From CALJFL01 sp047633055 (GTDB lineage: Bacteria > Pseudomonadota > Gammaproteobacteria > Pseudomonadales > Halieaceae): a stretch of 64,000 bases of DNA. The notes under the pieces are model-generated. The model made no database searches. It had not been told where the DNA came from and saw only the letters and a list, made by a program, of their open reading frames with translations. Location: NCBI GenBank assembly GCA_047633055.1, contig JBLIEI010000007.1, positions 1 through 64,000 on the forward strand. Direction: 5' to 3'. Positions 8,971 through 17,923 of the stretch are shown piece by piece. The position numbers and the translations under genes were made by a program. The first letter of the stretch is position 1, and every line of letters begins with the position of its first letter.

Positions 8971-11015
8971 ATGCGTTTCACACATTTTTTCATCAGCAGG
9001 CCCATTTTTGCCAGCGTGATCTGGGTATTGGTGGTGCTGGCGGTGCCATTGCCTACCAGAGCCTGCCGGTGGGCCAATACCCGGACATTGCTCCACCCAC
9101 GATCCAGATAAGCGCCGCTTATCCTGGCGCGTCGACTGAAACCATCAGTGGCACGGTCGCCGCTGCTATTGAGGAAGAAATCAACGGTGTTGCTCTAGCC
9201 GAGCCGCGCCTGCCCGCGCCAGTGCGCCGCCTGGGTATCTCGACGGTACAGTCGAACCCGGATGCGCTGATGGTGGTACACATGTATTCGCCCGATGCGA
9301 GCCGTGACCAACTCTACATTTCCAACTACGTACGCTTGCAAATGCGTGATCGCCTACAGCGATTACAAGGGGTAGGGCAGATTCAAGCCTTCGGCTTTCG
9401 CGAGTATTCCATGCGCGTGTGGATCGACCCGGATATTGGGGCGATGCTAGACCTGACCGGTACCGATATCGTCAATGCACTGTGTAGCAACAACGTCGAG
9501 GTGACGGCTGGCGTACTGGACGCTCCGCCCAGCGAGGCGTAGGGCGCATTCGAAATCAGCATACAAAACTCCGGTCGCTTCACAGATCCAGAAGATTTCG
9601 AGAAGATTGTCGTAAAAGCTGGTGACCTTGGCCATCAGGTGCGGCTGCGTGATGTCGCCGGCGTTGAGCTCGGTTCCGGGAACTACAGCGCCAGCGCCAA
9701 ACTGGACCAGTTTCCTGCGCTCGCCTTACTGATAAAACAACAGCCGGGATCCAATGCACTCGAAACCGCAGATCGTATTCGCGCGACGGTTGAAGATATG
9801 TCAGAGAAATTTCCCGCGGGGCTCGCGTACAGGGTTATCTATAACCCCACGGGGATTGTCGCCGAGTCCATTGCCGAAGTGGAGTAAACCATACTCGAGG
9901 CCATCATTCTTGTCGCGCTGGTCGTCTTCGTCTTTTTACAAACCTTGCGTGCCTCGCTGATCCCCGTTCTGACCATACCTATATCGTTGGTAGGTACCTT
10001 CGCGGTGATGCGGCTGTTCGGTTTTTCACTAAACAACCTGTCCCTGTTTGGGCTGGTACTGGCCATCGGTATGGTGGTGCATTGATTTCTATCGCGCTGG
10101 TGCTGCTTGCGGTGTTTATTCCAACGGCGTTCCTGGATCGAGTCATCACCGACGGCCTCGCGCTAGAGCACATCGAGCACGCCGCGCCTTTTCACCGACA
10201 TCGACCGAGTCAAAGCCGACCAACTCGGTGTCAACGTCGAAGACATATTCTCGACGCTGGAAGTCTATCTGGGCTCGACCTACGTCAACGACTTCAGCGC
10301 GTTTGGACGCGGCTTTCGAGTCGCTGCCCAGGCCGAGGAGTATTACCGCAAATCCGCCACCGATATTGCGCGGCTGCGTACGCGCAATAGGTAAGGCAAT
10401 ATGGTACCCATAGGCACGGTGGCCACGTTTAGAGATGTAACTGGCGCGAACCGCGTCGCTCGATACAACCTCTACCCGGCGGCCACCATGCAGGGCGATG
10501 TTATCAGCGGATTCTCCACGGGCAATGCCCTGGACGAGGTCGAGGCGCTTGCCGCCCGTGAGTTACCTCGAGGGGTAAACTTCGAGTGGACCGACCTTGC
10601 ATTACAGGAACGTATGGCCTCAGGTACGGCAGTCATCGCATTTTCGTTGGCGGTAATATTCGTGTTCCTGTTGCTGGCGGTAATCCTGATTGTTCCCATG
10701 TCGCTGCTAGCCTCACTGACCGCTGTTATGGCGCGAGGTTCGGATATGAACATCCTGGTGCAGATAGGCTTCGTTGTATTGATCGGGCTTGCGGCCAGGA
10801 ATGCGATCTTGATCGTGGCGTTCGCACGCCAGGCCGAAGAGCGCGGTTTGTCAAGCCTGGAAGCGTCCGTAGAAGCGGCCCGGTTGCGACTTCGCCCAAT
10901 CGCCATGACATCTTTCGCGTTTATTTTGGGTGTTGTGCCGCTGATCTTCACGCCAGTGTTTTACGTGGCAATCCGTGCCGGGAGCGAGCGTTTAAAGCGA
11001 AGGCTGTTTGATTGA
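8971..11015 (+). pseudogene. Decayed RND (HAE1-type) efflux pump gene
   Basis: The gene begins at ATG 8971 with MRFTHFFISRPIFASVIW and continues in shifted frames with YQSLPVGQYPDIAPP, the standard N-terminus of AcrB-like pumps. It is broken by a frameshift near 9040, a TAG at 9540-9542, a TAA at 9885-9887 and a TGA at 10083-10085. Large pieces are missing between MVVH and VLLAVFIPTAFL and before DRVKADQLGVNVEDIF. The last part reads VPIGTVATFRDVTG through GLAARNAILIVAFARQAEE and LRPIAMTSFAFILGV. About 2.0 kb remains of the usual 3.1 kb. The lesions are numerous and independent, so this is old decay rather than sequencing error. Confidence 0.93.
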
Positions 11016-11168
11016 GTGCGGGGCTCAGTTTAAAAGAATACTGCTTTTCGACCCTAGGGCGCACAGATTCGACTTGCGCCGCGCAACGCCTACGGAACCA
11101 GCCTTGTCCTGTCTTGCTCATCATCGTTTTCTGTATACAACTCAAACGTCGCTCACTAAGTGCGCCCA

Positions 11169-11308
11169 AGGACAGACGTGAGGGCAATGATGCGCTGGAT
11201 CGCGACCGGCAGGTGATCACCTTTTGTGGCGATGGCGGCCTTGCCATGGGGAAAATCAAAGAACTCTGGGTCGAACATGGACCAAGCAAACGAGACGTTG
11301 CCCACTAA
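11169..11308 (+). pseudogene. Short remnant of a TPP-dependent enzyme
   Basis: The frame contains ALDRDRQVITFCGDGGLAM, which resembles the GDG thiamine-diphosphate-binding motif of pyruvate oxidase and acetolactate synthase-type enzymes. The sequence after GLAM (GKIKELWVEHGPSKRD) no longer fits. Only about 20 residues support this, so the call is tentative. It overlaps the beginning of the FMN reductase remnant in another frame. Confidence 0.35.
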
Positions 11309-11753
11309 TGCAGAAAAACAAATGACCAGCAAAAATCCTGAAGCGGACTATTCCGACCTCACCGCCGTTTTTGTCAACACGTCGTTGAAGAAAGACGGAG
11401 CCAGTTCCCACACCCGCTTGCTTATGTGCGCCTCTATGCCATGTCCGGCATGCTCAATGATAAAGGCCAGAGCTTCTGTTATAAAAAGGCTGGTGAAGCG
11501 ATCGTCAACGGAAATGAAGATGGCATCAAGCACTCATCCATGACCATTCTCTATGCGCTGCAACACCTTGGATATACGATTCCGCCGCAGGCTGATTGCG
11601 GATGGATTGGCGAAGCCGGACCTGGCCCTTCGTACGGCGACGAATCCGATGATAGTCCAATTGGTTTCGATAACGAATTCACACAACGCAATACAACGAT
11701 AATGACCTGGAACTTGCACCACATGGCACGCATGCTGAAGGATACGGGTGGGC
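11277..11753 (+). pseudogene. Broken NADPH-dependent FMN reductase / flavodoxin-family protein
   Basis: The first part reads YSDLTAVFVNTSLKKDGASSHTR, the N-terminal flavodoxin-like strand and FMN-binding loop of this family. Near 11420 the frame changes and about 70 residues are lost; the match resumes with DKGQSFCYKKAGEAIVNGNE, DGIKHSSMTILYALQHLGY, IPPQADCGWIGEAGPGPSYG and NTTIMTWNLHHMARMLKDTGG. The usual C-terminal tail after DTGG is replaced by unrelated sequence leading into the inverted duplication. A second remnant of the same family lies at 30382-30717 on the other strand. Confidence 0.8.
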
Positions 11754-11789
11754 TGTTATCGGCGTTGGGCTGGCCGATTGCAGCGGTGT

Positions 11790-12394
11790 CTTCGAAGCTC
11801 GTGCCGAGTATGTACACGGCGGCGACCCCGCACTCTACCACCGTGATTACCGTCTTGTTGTCAGCCAATCACGATAGCCCCTTTGGACTTTCTTCAGAAT
11901 AACTATTCAGAGGAGTCCTGAAACTCAAACTCATGCTTGGACTCACCTGTTGATACAGTCATCCAAAACCGAACGGGTGACGTGGAGGTTCGTTCGTAGG
12001 TCGCAATGTAGGTAACGGCGTTGTTTTCAAGAACAGGTCTGAAATTCAACGTCGTACGATGACCGATGAGATTCTGCAGGTATCCTGTGAATGACCCTTC
12101 AATGTTAGGCATGACATGGTCAGCATCTTCTTCCTGCAACACGCAGGAGATGATACCCGTGTCGTCCGATGGTTCGCGCACATCATATGTATCAATTACT
12201 TTGTTTGGCAATTCGCTCGCTTGAATCGAAGAGCAACGAACCGTGTAGGTATCGAAGCGCTCAACGATGTAAGATCGGGCTTCTGCCTGGGTTGAGACGC
12301 CAAAAGAAAGTGCGGTCAGAGCGTAGAGGGTCATCAGTTTTTGAGCGTTCATATACATTCCTATTACTATAAGTTACCTGGTCCTGTAGTGCGG
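11790..12394. repeat. Inverted duplication, left arm
   Basis: This arm of about 605 bases is repeated in opposite orientation at 17101-17583. It includes the whole DUF4426-like gene, its ribosome site and upstream region, and about 110 bases downstream. The boundary on the upstream side is sharp at CCGCACTACAGG (12394 and 17101). The arms enclose 4.7 kb carrying hflKC, a Crp/Fnr gene and a DUF4404 gene. Confidence 0.85.
11903..12352 (-). CDS. DUF4426-like exported protein
   Basis: The 149-residue protein has a signal peptide (NAQKLMTLYALTALSFG, cleaved near QAEA) and a mature part whose spacing fits DUF4426: DTYTVRCSSIQASELPN early, and NLIGHRTTLNFRPV followed by VTYIATYERTS near the end. 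DUF4426 proteins are periplasmic and of unknown function. The ATG at 12352 is chosen because the GGA of the ribosome site lies 6 bases upstream; the ATG at 12358 would have no spacing. This is the intact member of an inverted pair; the copy at 17143-17482 is broken. Confidence 0.65.
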   Translation of the reverse strand: MNAQKLMTLYALTALSFGVSTQAEARSYIVERFDTYTVRCSSIQASELPNKVIDTYDVREPSDDTGIISCVLQEEDADHVMPNIEGSFTGYLQNLIGHRTTLNFRPVLENNAVTYIATYERTSTSPVRFWMTVSTGESKHEFEFQDSSE

Positions 12395-12756
12395 CCAGGG
12401 CGTTGTCACTCCTGGTCGATTCTCCGCATGAACGGTCAGCATCATTGCCATCGTTAACGCAAAGAATGCTTCAGCAATGAGTGATCGATAGTTTCGGCTA
12501 ATTGTGGACACGTGGGTTCTTCCAATAGGAACGGAATTTCACAAAGACATTGTCCGTGGTCGAAGTGAGATCGTCTGTACGCTACCGGATAGACGCGGCG
12601 CCGAGCCCCGCCAATGACATCAGGGATGACAAGTGCACCTGACATTCCGATGATTGGTTGGGCTATCCACTTTATGTTTGGTGTCATTACCTGAATCTTG
12701 CCCGATTGAAAAAGAAAACCCACTGGATAAAGTCATTGAATTCTTCGCTGCGATGG
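12353..12756. other. Intergenic stretch, no convincing gene
   Basis: This stretch contains the promoter side of the DUF4426-like gene and the end of the inverted arm (to 12394). An open minus-strand frame of 89 codons at 12454-12723 lies directly downstream of hflC but resembles nothing known and has no proper ribosome site. No terminator was recognised. Confidence 0.4.
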
Positions 12757-13743
12757 CTAATTTTTGCGTACTGATTTTTGTGTATCTGAGGTGCCCTTTA
12801 AATATTTGAAAAGATCGCTATCAGTAGACAGTATTAACGTTGTCTCACTGTCAACTATTGACTTCAGCGCCGCCATAGACCGCGTAAACTCGTAGAAGCT
12901 CACCGCCTCTTTACTCTGGTTGTAGGCTTTAGCGTAAATTTCGGTGGCTTTGGCGTCCGCTTCACCACGAATCTCTTCCACTTGCCGATAGGCCTCAGAC
13001 TGAATTTTATTGAGGTCTCGCACCCTGTCGCCGCGAATTCTGGCTGCCTCCCCATTGCCCTCAGAAAGGAATCGCTCAGCAATTTGGCGTCGCTCGCTGA
13101 TCATTCTACCGTATATTTTTGGTCGGACACTTTCGTTGTAATTGATGCGCTTAAAACGAATATCCAATAACTCTATACCGAAAATACGGACTTTTTCTGC
13201 GGCAGCGCGAAATATTTCCTGCTCCACTAAAAGTCGGCCTTTTTTGATAGGGACCAATGCGCCCATATCTTGCTTGCGCTCGGCATCGGTGAGCAATTCA
13301 TCTCGCTGAGGCTTTCGATCCTTGGTGGTTCGGATGATTTCTATGAGTTCGTGTTTGGCGACGGCATTGCGTGTCTCACTGCCCAGGATGTCATCGAGGC
13401 GAGATTGCGCGCTGCGTTCATCGCGTAAACGCAGGAAGTACTGCAGCGGGTCCGTAATGCGCCAGCGAGCAAATAGATCTACTGAGATATAGAGCTTATC
13501 CTTTGTGGGCATATCTGATGGCTCGCCGTCCCACTCTAGAATGCGTTTTTCGATGGGGTTTACGTCTTGAATAAACGGCGCTTTCAATTTCAGGCCAGAA
13601 CTTAGGATGGGTTCTCCCACCGGTTTACCAAATTGCGTAATAATGACTTGCTCCACCTCATCCACGGTATAGAGTGAACTCGAAAGAACCAAAATACCCA
13701 ATAGCAGCAAGATACCTACAGCGATCACTTTAAAATTGGTCAC
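12757..13743 (-). CDS. hflC: HflC, SPFH-domain membrane protease modulator
   Basis: The 328-residue protein begins with a single membrane anchor (VGILLLLGILVLSSSLYTV) followed by the SPFH/band 7 domain, in which EVEQVIITQFGKPVG and FARWRITDPLQYFLRL are typical of HflC. A long charged coiled coil follows (ISERRQIAERFLSEGNGEA to about residue 275), and the end SDSDLFKYLKG is the usual HflC terminus. With HflK it forms a large periplasmic cage around the membrane protease FtsH and controls its activity. The gene starts with GTG, sharing its G with the TAG stop of hflK (TAGTG), so translation is probably coupled. It is not next to hfq or hflX, the usual place in Gammaproteobacteria. Confidence 0.93.
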   Translation of the reverse strand: MTNFKVIAVGILLLLGILVLSSSLYTVDEVEQVIITQFGKPVGEPILSSGLKLKAPFIQDVNPIEKRILEWDGEPSDMPTKDKLYISVDLFARWRITDPLQYFLRLRDERSAQSRLDDILGSETRNAVAKHELIEIIRTTKDRKPQRDELLTDAERKQDMGALVPIKKGRLLVEQEIFRAAAEKVRIFGIELLDIRFKRINYNESVRPKIYGRMISERRQIAERFLSEGNGEAARIRGDRVRDLNKIQSEAYRQVEEIRGEADAKATEIYAKAYNQSKEAVSFYEFTRSMAALKSIVDSETTLILSTDSDLFKYLKGTSDTQKSVRKN

Positions 13744-14792
13744 TATAATTTACCCTTGGCATCATCCAAATTTAGTAAGGGCAAAATGCCTTTTGCGTCT
13801 TGATCCAGTATGATTTTTGTTTTTATCTGCGGCATAACTACCTCCATGGTTTCTATATATATTCGCCGCAGCGTCACTTCTGGGGCCCTGAGGTATTCAA
13901 TAAATAACGCATTAAAGCGCGTAGCGTCGCCCTCCGCCTCGTTAATGCGTTTTAATCTATAGCCGTCTGCTTCGCGAATTCGTTGATCCTTTTCGCCCTC
14001 AGCAAGTGGAATAACTTTGTTGTAATCGCGCCGAGCCTCGTTGATTAACTTTTCTTTTTCCTGCTGGGCCTGATTCACCTCGTTAAAGGATTCTTGCACC
14101 GGTTTTGGCGGGTTAATATTTTTAAGCTGTACTTGGTCAATGCTGATTCCCATGGTGTATTTTGTTGCGAGAGCTTGCATTTTTGACAGCGCATCTATCT
14201 CGATATCCTGGCGACCGATAGTGATCACCTCGTCTACCGTTCTGTCTCCTACTACTTCTCGCATTACCGATTCGGATACGTATCGCAGTGTTTCCTTAGG
14301 CTCTCTAACCTCAAATAAGTATTTCAAGGGATCCGAAATTCGATATTGCACCACCCACTCGATTAACGCTGCGTTCATGTCCCCGGTTACCATTTGAGTT
14401 TCTCGTTTTTCATCGCGAATAATAGGCGTTTGATAGGGGTCCCTGGCACCGGGTGTTGCAAAACCGAACTCTTGTTTAAGTTGACGTTTCACAGGAACAA
14501 CGATCGCAGAGTCTATTCCAAGGGGAAATTTGAAATGCAGACCAGCAGGAACTTCTTTCAAATATTTGCCAAAACGTTGCACTACGGCAACGGAATCACT
14601 GGGTACGGTGTAGTACGCAGTCCAAACACCAATCGCAATCAGTGCCAGCAATGCAATAAGAATAAACGACCTCGGACTGCCACCCGACAACAATGGTTTT
14701 AGTGTCTGTAGCAATTTCTGTACGATTCCATCTAAATCAGGTGGTTGTTTTTCGGTTCCACGTTTATTCTTGGGACCGTTACCTGTTGCCAT
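13743..14792 (-). CDS. hflK: HflK, SPFH-domain membrane protease modulator
   Basis: This 349-residue partner of HflC has a short charged N-terminus with a proline-poor linker, one membrane segment (about residues 43-63, FILIALLALIAIGVW) and an SPFH domain with VPSDSVAVVQRFGKYL and LHFKFPLGIDSA. The coiled-coil part shows QESFNEVNQAQQEKEKLINEA and RIREADGYRLKRINEAEGDA, then TLRRIYIETMEVVMP. It lacks the glycine-rich N-terminal region of E. coli HflK. The ATG is preceded by AAGGAA. The pair may be an additional HflKC set carried by the stress island; whether a second hfq-linked pair exists cannot be seen from here. Confidence 0.92.
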   Translation of the reverse strand: MATGNGPKNKRGTEKQPPDLDGIVQKLLQTLKPLLSGGSPRSFILIALLALIAIGVWTAYYTVPSDSVAVVQRFGKYLKEVPAGLHFKFPLGIDSAIVVPVKRQLKQEFGFATPGARDPYQTPIIRDEKRETQMVTGDMNAALIEWVVQYRISDPLKYLFEVREPKETLRYVSESVMREVVGDRTVDEVITIGRQDIEIDALSKMQALATKYTMGISIDQVQLKNINPPKPVQESFNEVNQAQQEKEKLINEARRDYNKVIPLAEGEKDQRIREADGYRLKRINEAEGDATRFNALFIEYLRAPEVTLRRIYIETMEVVMPQIKTKIILDQDAKGILPLLNLDDAKGKL

Positions 14793-15186
14793 CTGTTTTT
14801 TCCTTAGTAAAGTTTGAGGTCATATCGAATCGGTTTTTGCTTATCGCGAAAATTGATGTTTCACAAGCTCTGATTGTATGCAGTTTCTTCATCTATCGTC
14901 TGTTCGACAGCGAACAGAGGAACTACATTGTTTAGTCCAATATTCGCGGTCTTGAGACGGGCATGCGGCTCGTAACGCAATACTCCCGGCTGAGAACGTG
15001 GCGGTTCCGGATTTCTCCGCGCCCGACCTCGGTGCATTGGTCGACAAAATCCTAGAGACTTGCTGACACTGGTATCAAAACTACATGCAAAGGAGCAAAA
15101 GTAACGACCGACACGGTGGATAGGCTGATCTGGTTCGCAGAGGCATCGTCGGAATAGCAGCGTCAACACCGGGACCGCATCAGCAG
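14793..15186. other. Intergenic stretch with no recognised gene
   Basis: Nothing in this 394-base stretch could be assigned. It contains the upstream region of hflK. Its right end, just beyond the SDR remnant, resembles the corresponding flank of the second SDR remnant near 30150, including a shared GCATCAGC and AAACGATCCCA. Confidence 0.4.
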
Positions 15187-15500
15187 TAAACGATCCCATC
15201 ATCGATCATTGGCGCCTACCCGGTCATATAATCTGAATCTGGACCCGCGAGATAAGAGACGAAAGCGGCCACATCGTCCGGCGTTTCAGCGCGAGCCAGT
15301 GCAATCCCCTCCACATATTTTTTGTAGGTCTCCCCTTTCGACGCACCAGTCAGTTTCGCAAAGCGTTCGTCAATGCGCTTGCCCATCTCCAAAGTCTCCA
15401 GCGTGGCGAAAGCGTCCACGTGGGTATTCAGCAGAGCCGCCGCCTTTCTGTGCGCCACCGTACATTGACAGGCCCGACCTGGAATATTCGATACACTGCG
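15187..15500 (-). pseudogene. Chimeric remnant: aldehyde dehydrogenase piece fused to SDR C-terminus
   Basis: Reading on the minus strand, the segment starts with TVAHRKAAALLNTHVDAFA and TLETLEMGK, an N-terminal helix pair of aldehyde dehydrogenases, and passes directly into RIDERFAKLTGASKGETYKK and AETPDDVAAFVSYLAG, the C-terminal end of an acetoin or diacetyl reductase-type short-chain dehydrogenase. A CAG to TAG change at 15216-15218 interrupts DYMTG before APMIDDGIVYC. No nucleotide-binding or catalytic part of either enzyme remains. A cleaner copy of the SDR end lies at 30157-30360. Confidence 0.75.
15446..15500. repeat. About 55-bp dispersed repeat, copy A (ALDH piece)
   Basis: The segment containing TGTGCGCCACCGTACATTGA and then AGGCC-GACCTG is nearly repeated at 37543-37597 in the same orientation. 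In both places the minus strand encodes QCTVAHRK. It is part of the ALDH-derived piece, so a fragment of one gene has been scattered to two loci. Confidence 0.65.
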
Positions 15501-15522
15501 ACTACTGTAGGCTCACTGACTT

Positions 15523-16230
15523 TTAGCTCATGATCCCGTGATAATTTGCATTGTCAGCCACGTAGCATCCGCAAGCGGCGGCCTCTAGTCCGTCGCGGTC
15601 CACAATCGTGACATCTCCACGGCTGTAGCGGATCAAATTGCGATTTCGCAGCGCTGTGGCGGCTTTGGTGACACCAACACGACGCACGCCCAACATATGA
15701 GCGAGGAATACGTGTGTGACGCGAAAGTCATCTGAGTGCGCCCGGTCCTGGGTCATCAGGAGCCAACGGGCGAGACGCGCTTCCACGAGGTGAAAGCGGG
15801 TGCAAGCGGCGGTTTGCGCAAGTTGTCTTATTATCACATAGAGGTATCGCTTGAGTTGCAGGGTCAAGGCGGTGCTATGAGCGAGTTCGCGGCAAAACGG
15901 CGCCACATTCATACGCAGTGCCGTTCCTTCCCCTTGTACCACGGCGTGTAGCGGCGATATATCCACCCCGAGAACGAGGGAAACTCCGAGCATGCCCTCG
16001 TTGCCAATCAGACCTGCCTCCAGGCAGGCACTGCTATCAATCCGCGTTACCAGCGAGATGAAGCTTTCCGTAGGGAAGTAGACATGACGAATTCGCTCGC
16101 CGGGCTCGGTCAGGATTTCGGCAAACGCCAGTTCGACCGGCTCACAGTTTGCCAGAATTCGCCTACGGTCCAGGGCCGGCAAAGCGGCAAGCAGACGATT
16201 GTTGGCCTGGGCGTGCTTGATGATTGGCAC
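15523..16230 (-). CDS. Crp/Fnr family transcriptional regulator (paralogue 3)
   Basis: The 235-residue protein is a third member of the same group, with IRHVYFPTESFISLVT and AGLIGNEGMLGVSLVLG in the effector roll and FRVTHVFLAHMLGVRRVGVT followed by LIRYSRGDVTIVDRDGLE in the winged helix. It is closest by eye to paralogue 1, sharing LVLGV and the LGVRRVGVT recognition helix. The open frame continues 52 codons upstream, but a GTG at 16230 preceded by AGGAG at good spacing is the likely start (MPIIKHAQANN). Effector and targets are unknown. Confidence 0.87.
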   Translation of the reverse strand: MPIIKHAQANNRLLAALPALDRRRILANCEPVELAFAEILTEPGERIRHVYFPTESFISLVTRIDSSACLEAGLIGNEGMLGVSLVLGVDISPLHAVVQGEGTALRMNVAPFCRELAHSTALTLQLKRYLYVIIRQLAQTAACTRFHLVEARLARWLLMTQDRAHSDDFRVTHVFLAHMLGVRRVGVTKAATALRNRNLIRYSRGDVTIVDRDGLEAAACGCYVADNANYHGIMS

Positions 16231-16647
16231 ATGGACTCTCCTGCAGCGTGAAATTCCGTCCGTCGGTACACCGAAAGCCGGCAGTACAATCCTGATCTCG
16301 AAAGCCAACCCGGGGCACACTATGCCCCGATGCCGGAACGTAACAGTCTGGAGTGAAATCTGCTGGTCGTCTGGACGGTAGCGCACGTAGTGTGCCTGCC
16401 TCGTCCCTTCATGCGGCAGCGATACCGGAGCACAGATAGGGCCCGGAGCACGATGTATTCTAGAGGTCGCAGGTGGAGCTATCTATTGACTCGGCGTTAA
16501 TATTTTTTTGTGCGGGCTGGCCCTGAGTTTAGGCGATCATTGCCGGAACCGGTAGGTTAGCGTTTTTCAGATCGGTTCAGACTGGTGGTAAGGTTCTCAT
16601 TTCGCCATTTTTCAAACCCGCTTTATTGCGGCACACCGCGAGGTTTT
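16231..16647. other. Intergenic stretch between two minus-strand genes
   Basis: This 417-base stretch holds the promoter side of the third Crp/Fnr gene. Around 16411-16438 it contains TGCGGCAGCG and, 8 bases later, GCACAGATA, a split version of the palindrome seen before the ferritin genes. No gene was recognised. Confidence 0.35.
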
Positions 16648-16902
16648 TCAAATGCCCATATTACCGAGTGCGTTGATGACCTGTCTGATGATGGCCGCTG
16701 TTTGGGGGTAATCCTCTTCCACTTCATCTAACAGAATTTCTGCGGATTCTATAAGGCCGGGCGGAACCGGTTCAGCTATTTCAATATCGTGCACGTAAAT
16801 TTGCAGTTGCTGCATCAACTGCTGTTGTTGCGGGCTGGTTTCATCATCACCAAAACTCTCATGCAAATCACTGATAAGGGCTTTTAGATTATCGATTGGC
16901 AT
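16648..16902 (-). CDS. DUF4404 family protein
   Basis: This acidic 84-residue helical protein matches DUF4404 throughout: MPIDNLKALISDLHESFG, the glutamine cluster SPQQQQLMQQLQ, VPPGLIESAEILLDEVEEDYP and a C-terminal helix ending LGNMGI. The family has no known function and often sits in stress-gene clusters. The ATG at 16902 has a GAGAGGAA ribosome site; upstream codons in the open frame are not supported. Confidence 0.85.
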   Translation of the reverse strand: MPIDNLKALISDLHESFGDDETSPQQQQLMQQLQIYVHDIEIAEPVPPGLIESAEILLDEVEEDYPQTAAIIRQVINALGNMGI

Positions 16903-17100
16903 AATTCCTCTCCGTTGCAATAGACTTAACTTACATACCCTCACTATAAGCCGGTCCATGGGGAAACCCTAATTCAAGCCACCATCGGTAGTTCAAGCAG
17001 ACCATGACAATGGCTTTTCCAGCGGCACGTACTGACGGCACTAATCCAGAGATATAGAAACCGCAGATACCACTCTTCGTTCGGACGTTAACCACCCGAC

Positions 17101-17583
17101 CCGCACTACAGGACCAAGTAACTTATAGTAATAGGAATGTGTATGAACGCTCAAAAACTGATGACCCTCTACGCTCTGACCGCACTTTCTTTTGGCTTCT
17201 CAACCCAGGCAGAAGCCCGATCTTAGATCGTTGAGCGCTTCGATACCTACACGGTTCGTTGCTCTTCGATTCAAGCGAGCGAATTGCCAAACGAAGTGAT
17301 TGATACATATGACGTGCAAGAATCATCGTACGACGTTGAATTTCAGACCTATCCTTGAAAACAACGCCGTTACCGACATTGCTACCTACGAACGAACCTC
17401 CACGTCACCCGTTCGCTTTTGGATGACTGTATCAACAGGCGAGTCCAAGCATGATTTGTAATTTCAGGACCCTTCTGAAGAGCTATTCTGAGGAAAATCC
17501 CAAGGAGCTATCGTGATTGACTGACAACAAGATGGTAACGTGACGAGCTCGTCGCCGTGTATATACACAGCGCGAGCTTCGAG
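17101..17583. repeat. Inverted duplication, right arm
   Basis: This arm of about 483 bases matches 11790-12394 in opposite orientation. It is shorter mainly because of a 110-base deletion inside the DUF4426-like copy, between CATCGGACGAC-like and CATCGTACGAC-like sequences, plus a few small changes downstream. The conserved start CCGCACTACAGG marks the duplication boundary. Confidence 0.85.
17143..17482 (+). pseudogene. Broken second copy of DUF4426-like gene
   Basis: The copy starts with the same NAQKLMTLYALTALSFG signal peptide as 11903-12352. It is disrupted first by a TAC to TAG change directly after QAEARS (17224-17226) and then by a deletion of 110 bases that shifts the frame after IDTYDV. 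The rest, corresponding to RTTLNF through the C-terminus, remains recognisable in other frames. It still has the GGA ribosome site, so a short secreted peptide of about 27 residues could at most be made. Confidence 0.88.
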
Positions 17584-17639
17584 CGCATGGTTTAGTGGCA
17601 GCATACCAGACCACTGCTGCTGGTAGTCAAATCCCGGCG

Positions 17640-17820
17640 AACCGCTGCTGGGTCCTGCGAGAGCCCAAGTGATCAGCGCCAGTATCGGGAGGATGAGGAT
17701 CAGTAGAAACTAGAGAACTTTCTTGCCAGTGGTCGCGCCGCTGGAACTAATTTTAACTATTGCCCAGATATCCAGTGCCAGGACTGTCAGGGCGAAAATA
17801 CCTACGCTGGTTTCTATAAT
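17640..17820 (-). pseudogene. PLDc_N domain small membrane protein, start lost and nonsense
   Basis: The minus strand reads IETSVGIFALTVLALDIWAI, then SSGATTGKKVL, a TAG at 17710-17712, and FLLILILPILALITWALAGP. This is the two-helix PLDc_N (phospholipase D N-terminal-like) module, in which a tryptophan normally stands at the TAG. A GGAGG ribosome site is present 3 bases before an ATT where the family has ATG. Both lesions are single-base changes. The protein would be a small inner-membrane protein of unknown function. Confidence 0.7.
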
Positions 17821-17923
17821 ACACCTCCAATGATCGTTATACAGCGCTCCTTCCAACAAGGGCCGTTAGCAGGTTGAATCGAGGTTAACCTGATAACAGC
17901 GGATGGAGAAATTCACTTTTCTG

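Noticed and set aside
12454..12723. Open minus-strand frame of 89 codons downstream of hflC
   Set aside because: No family resemblance, no proper ribosome site and an odd composition; treated as chance.
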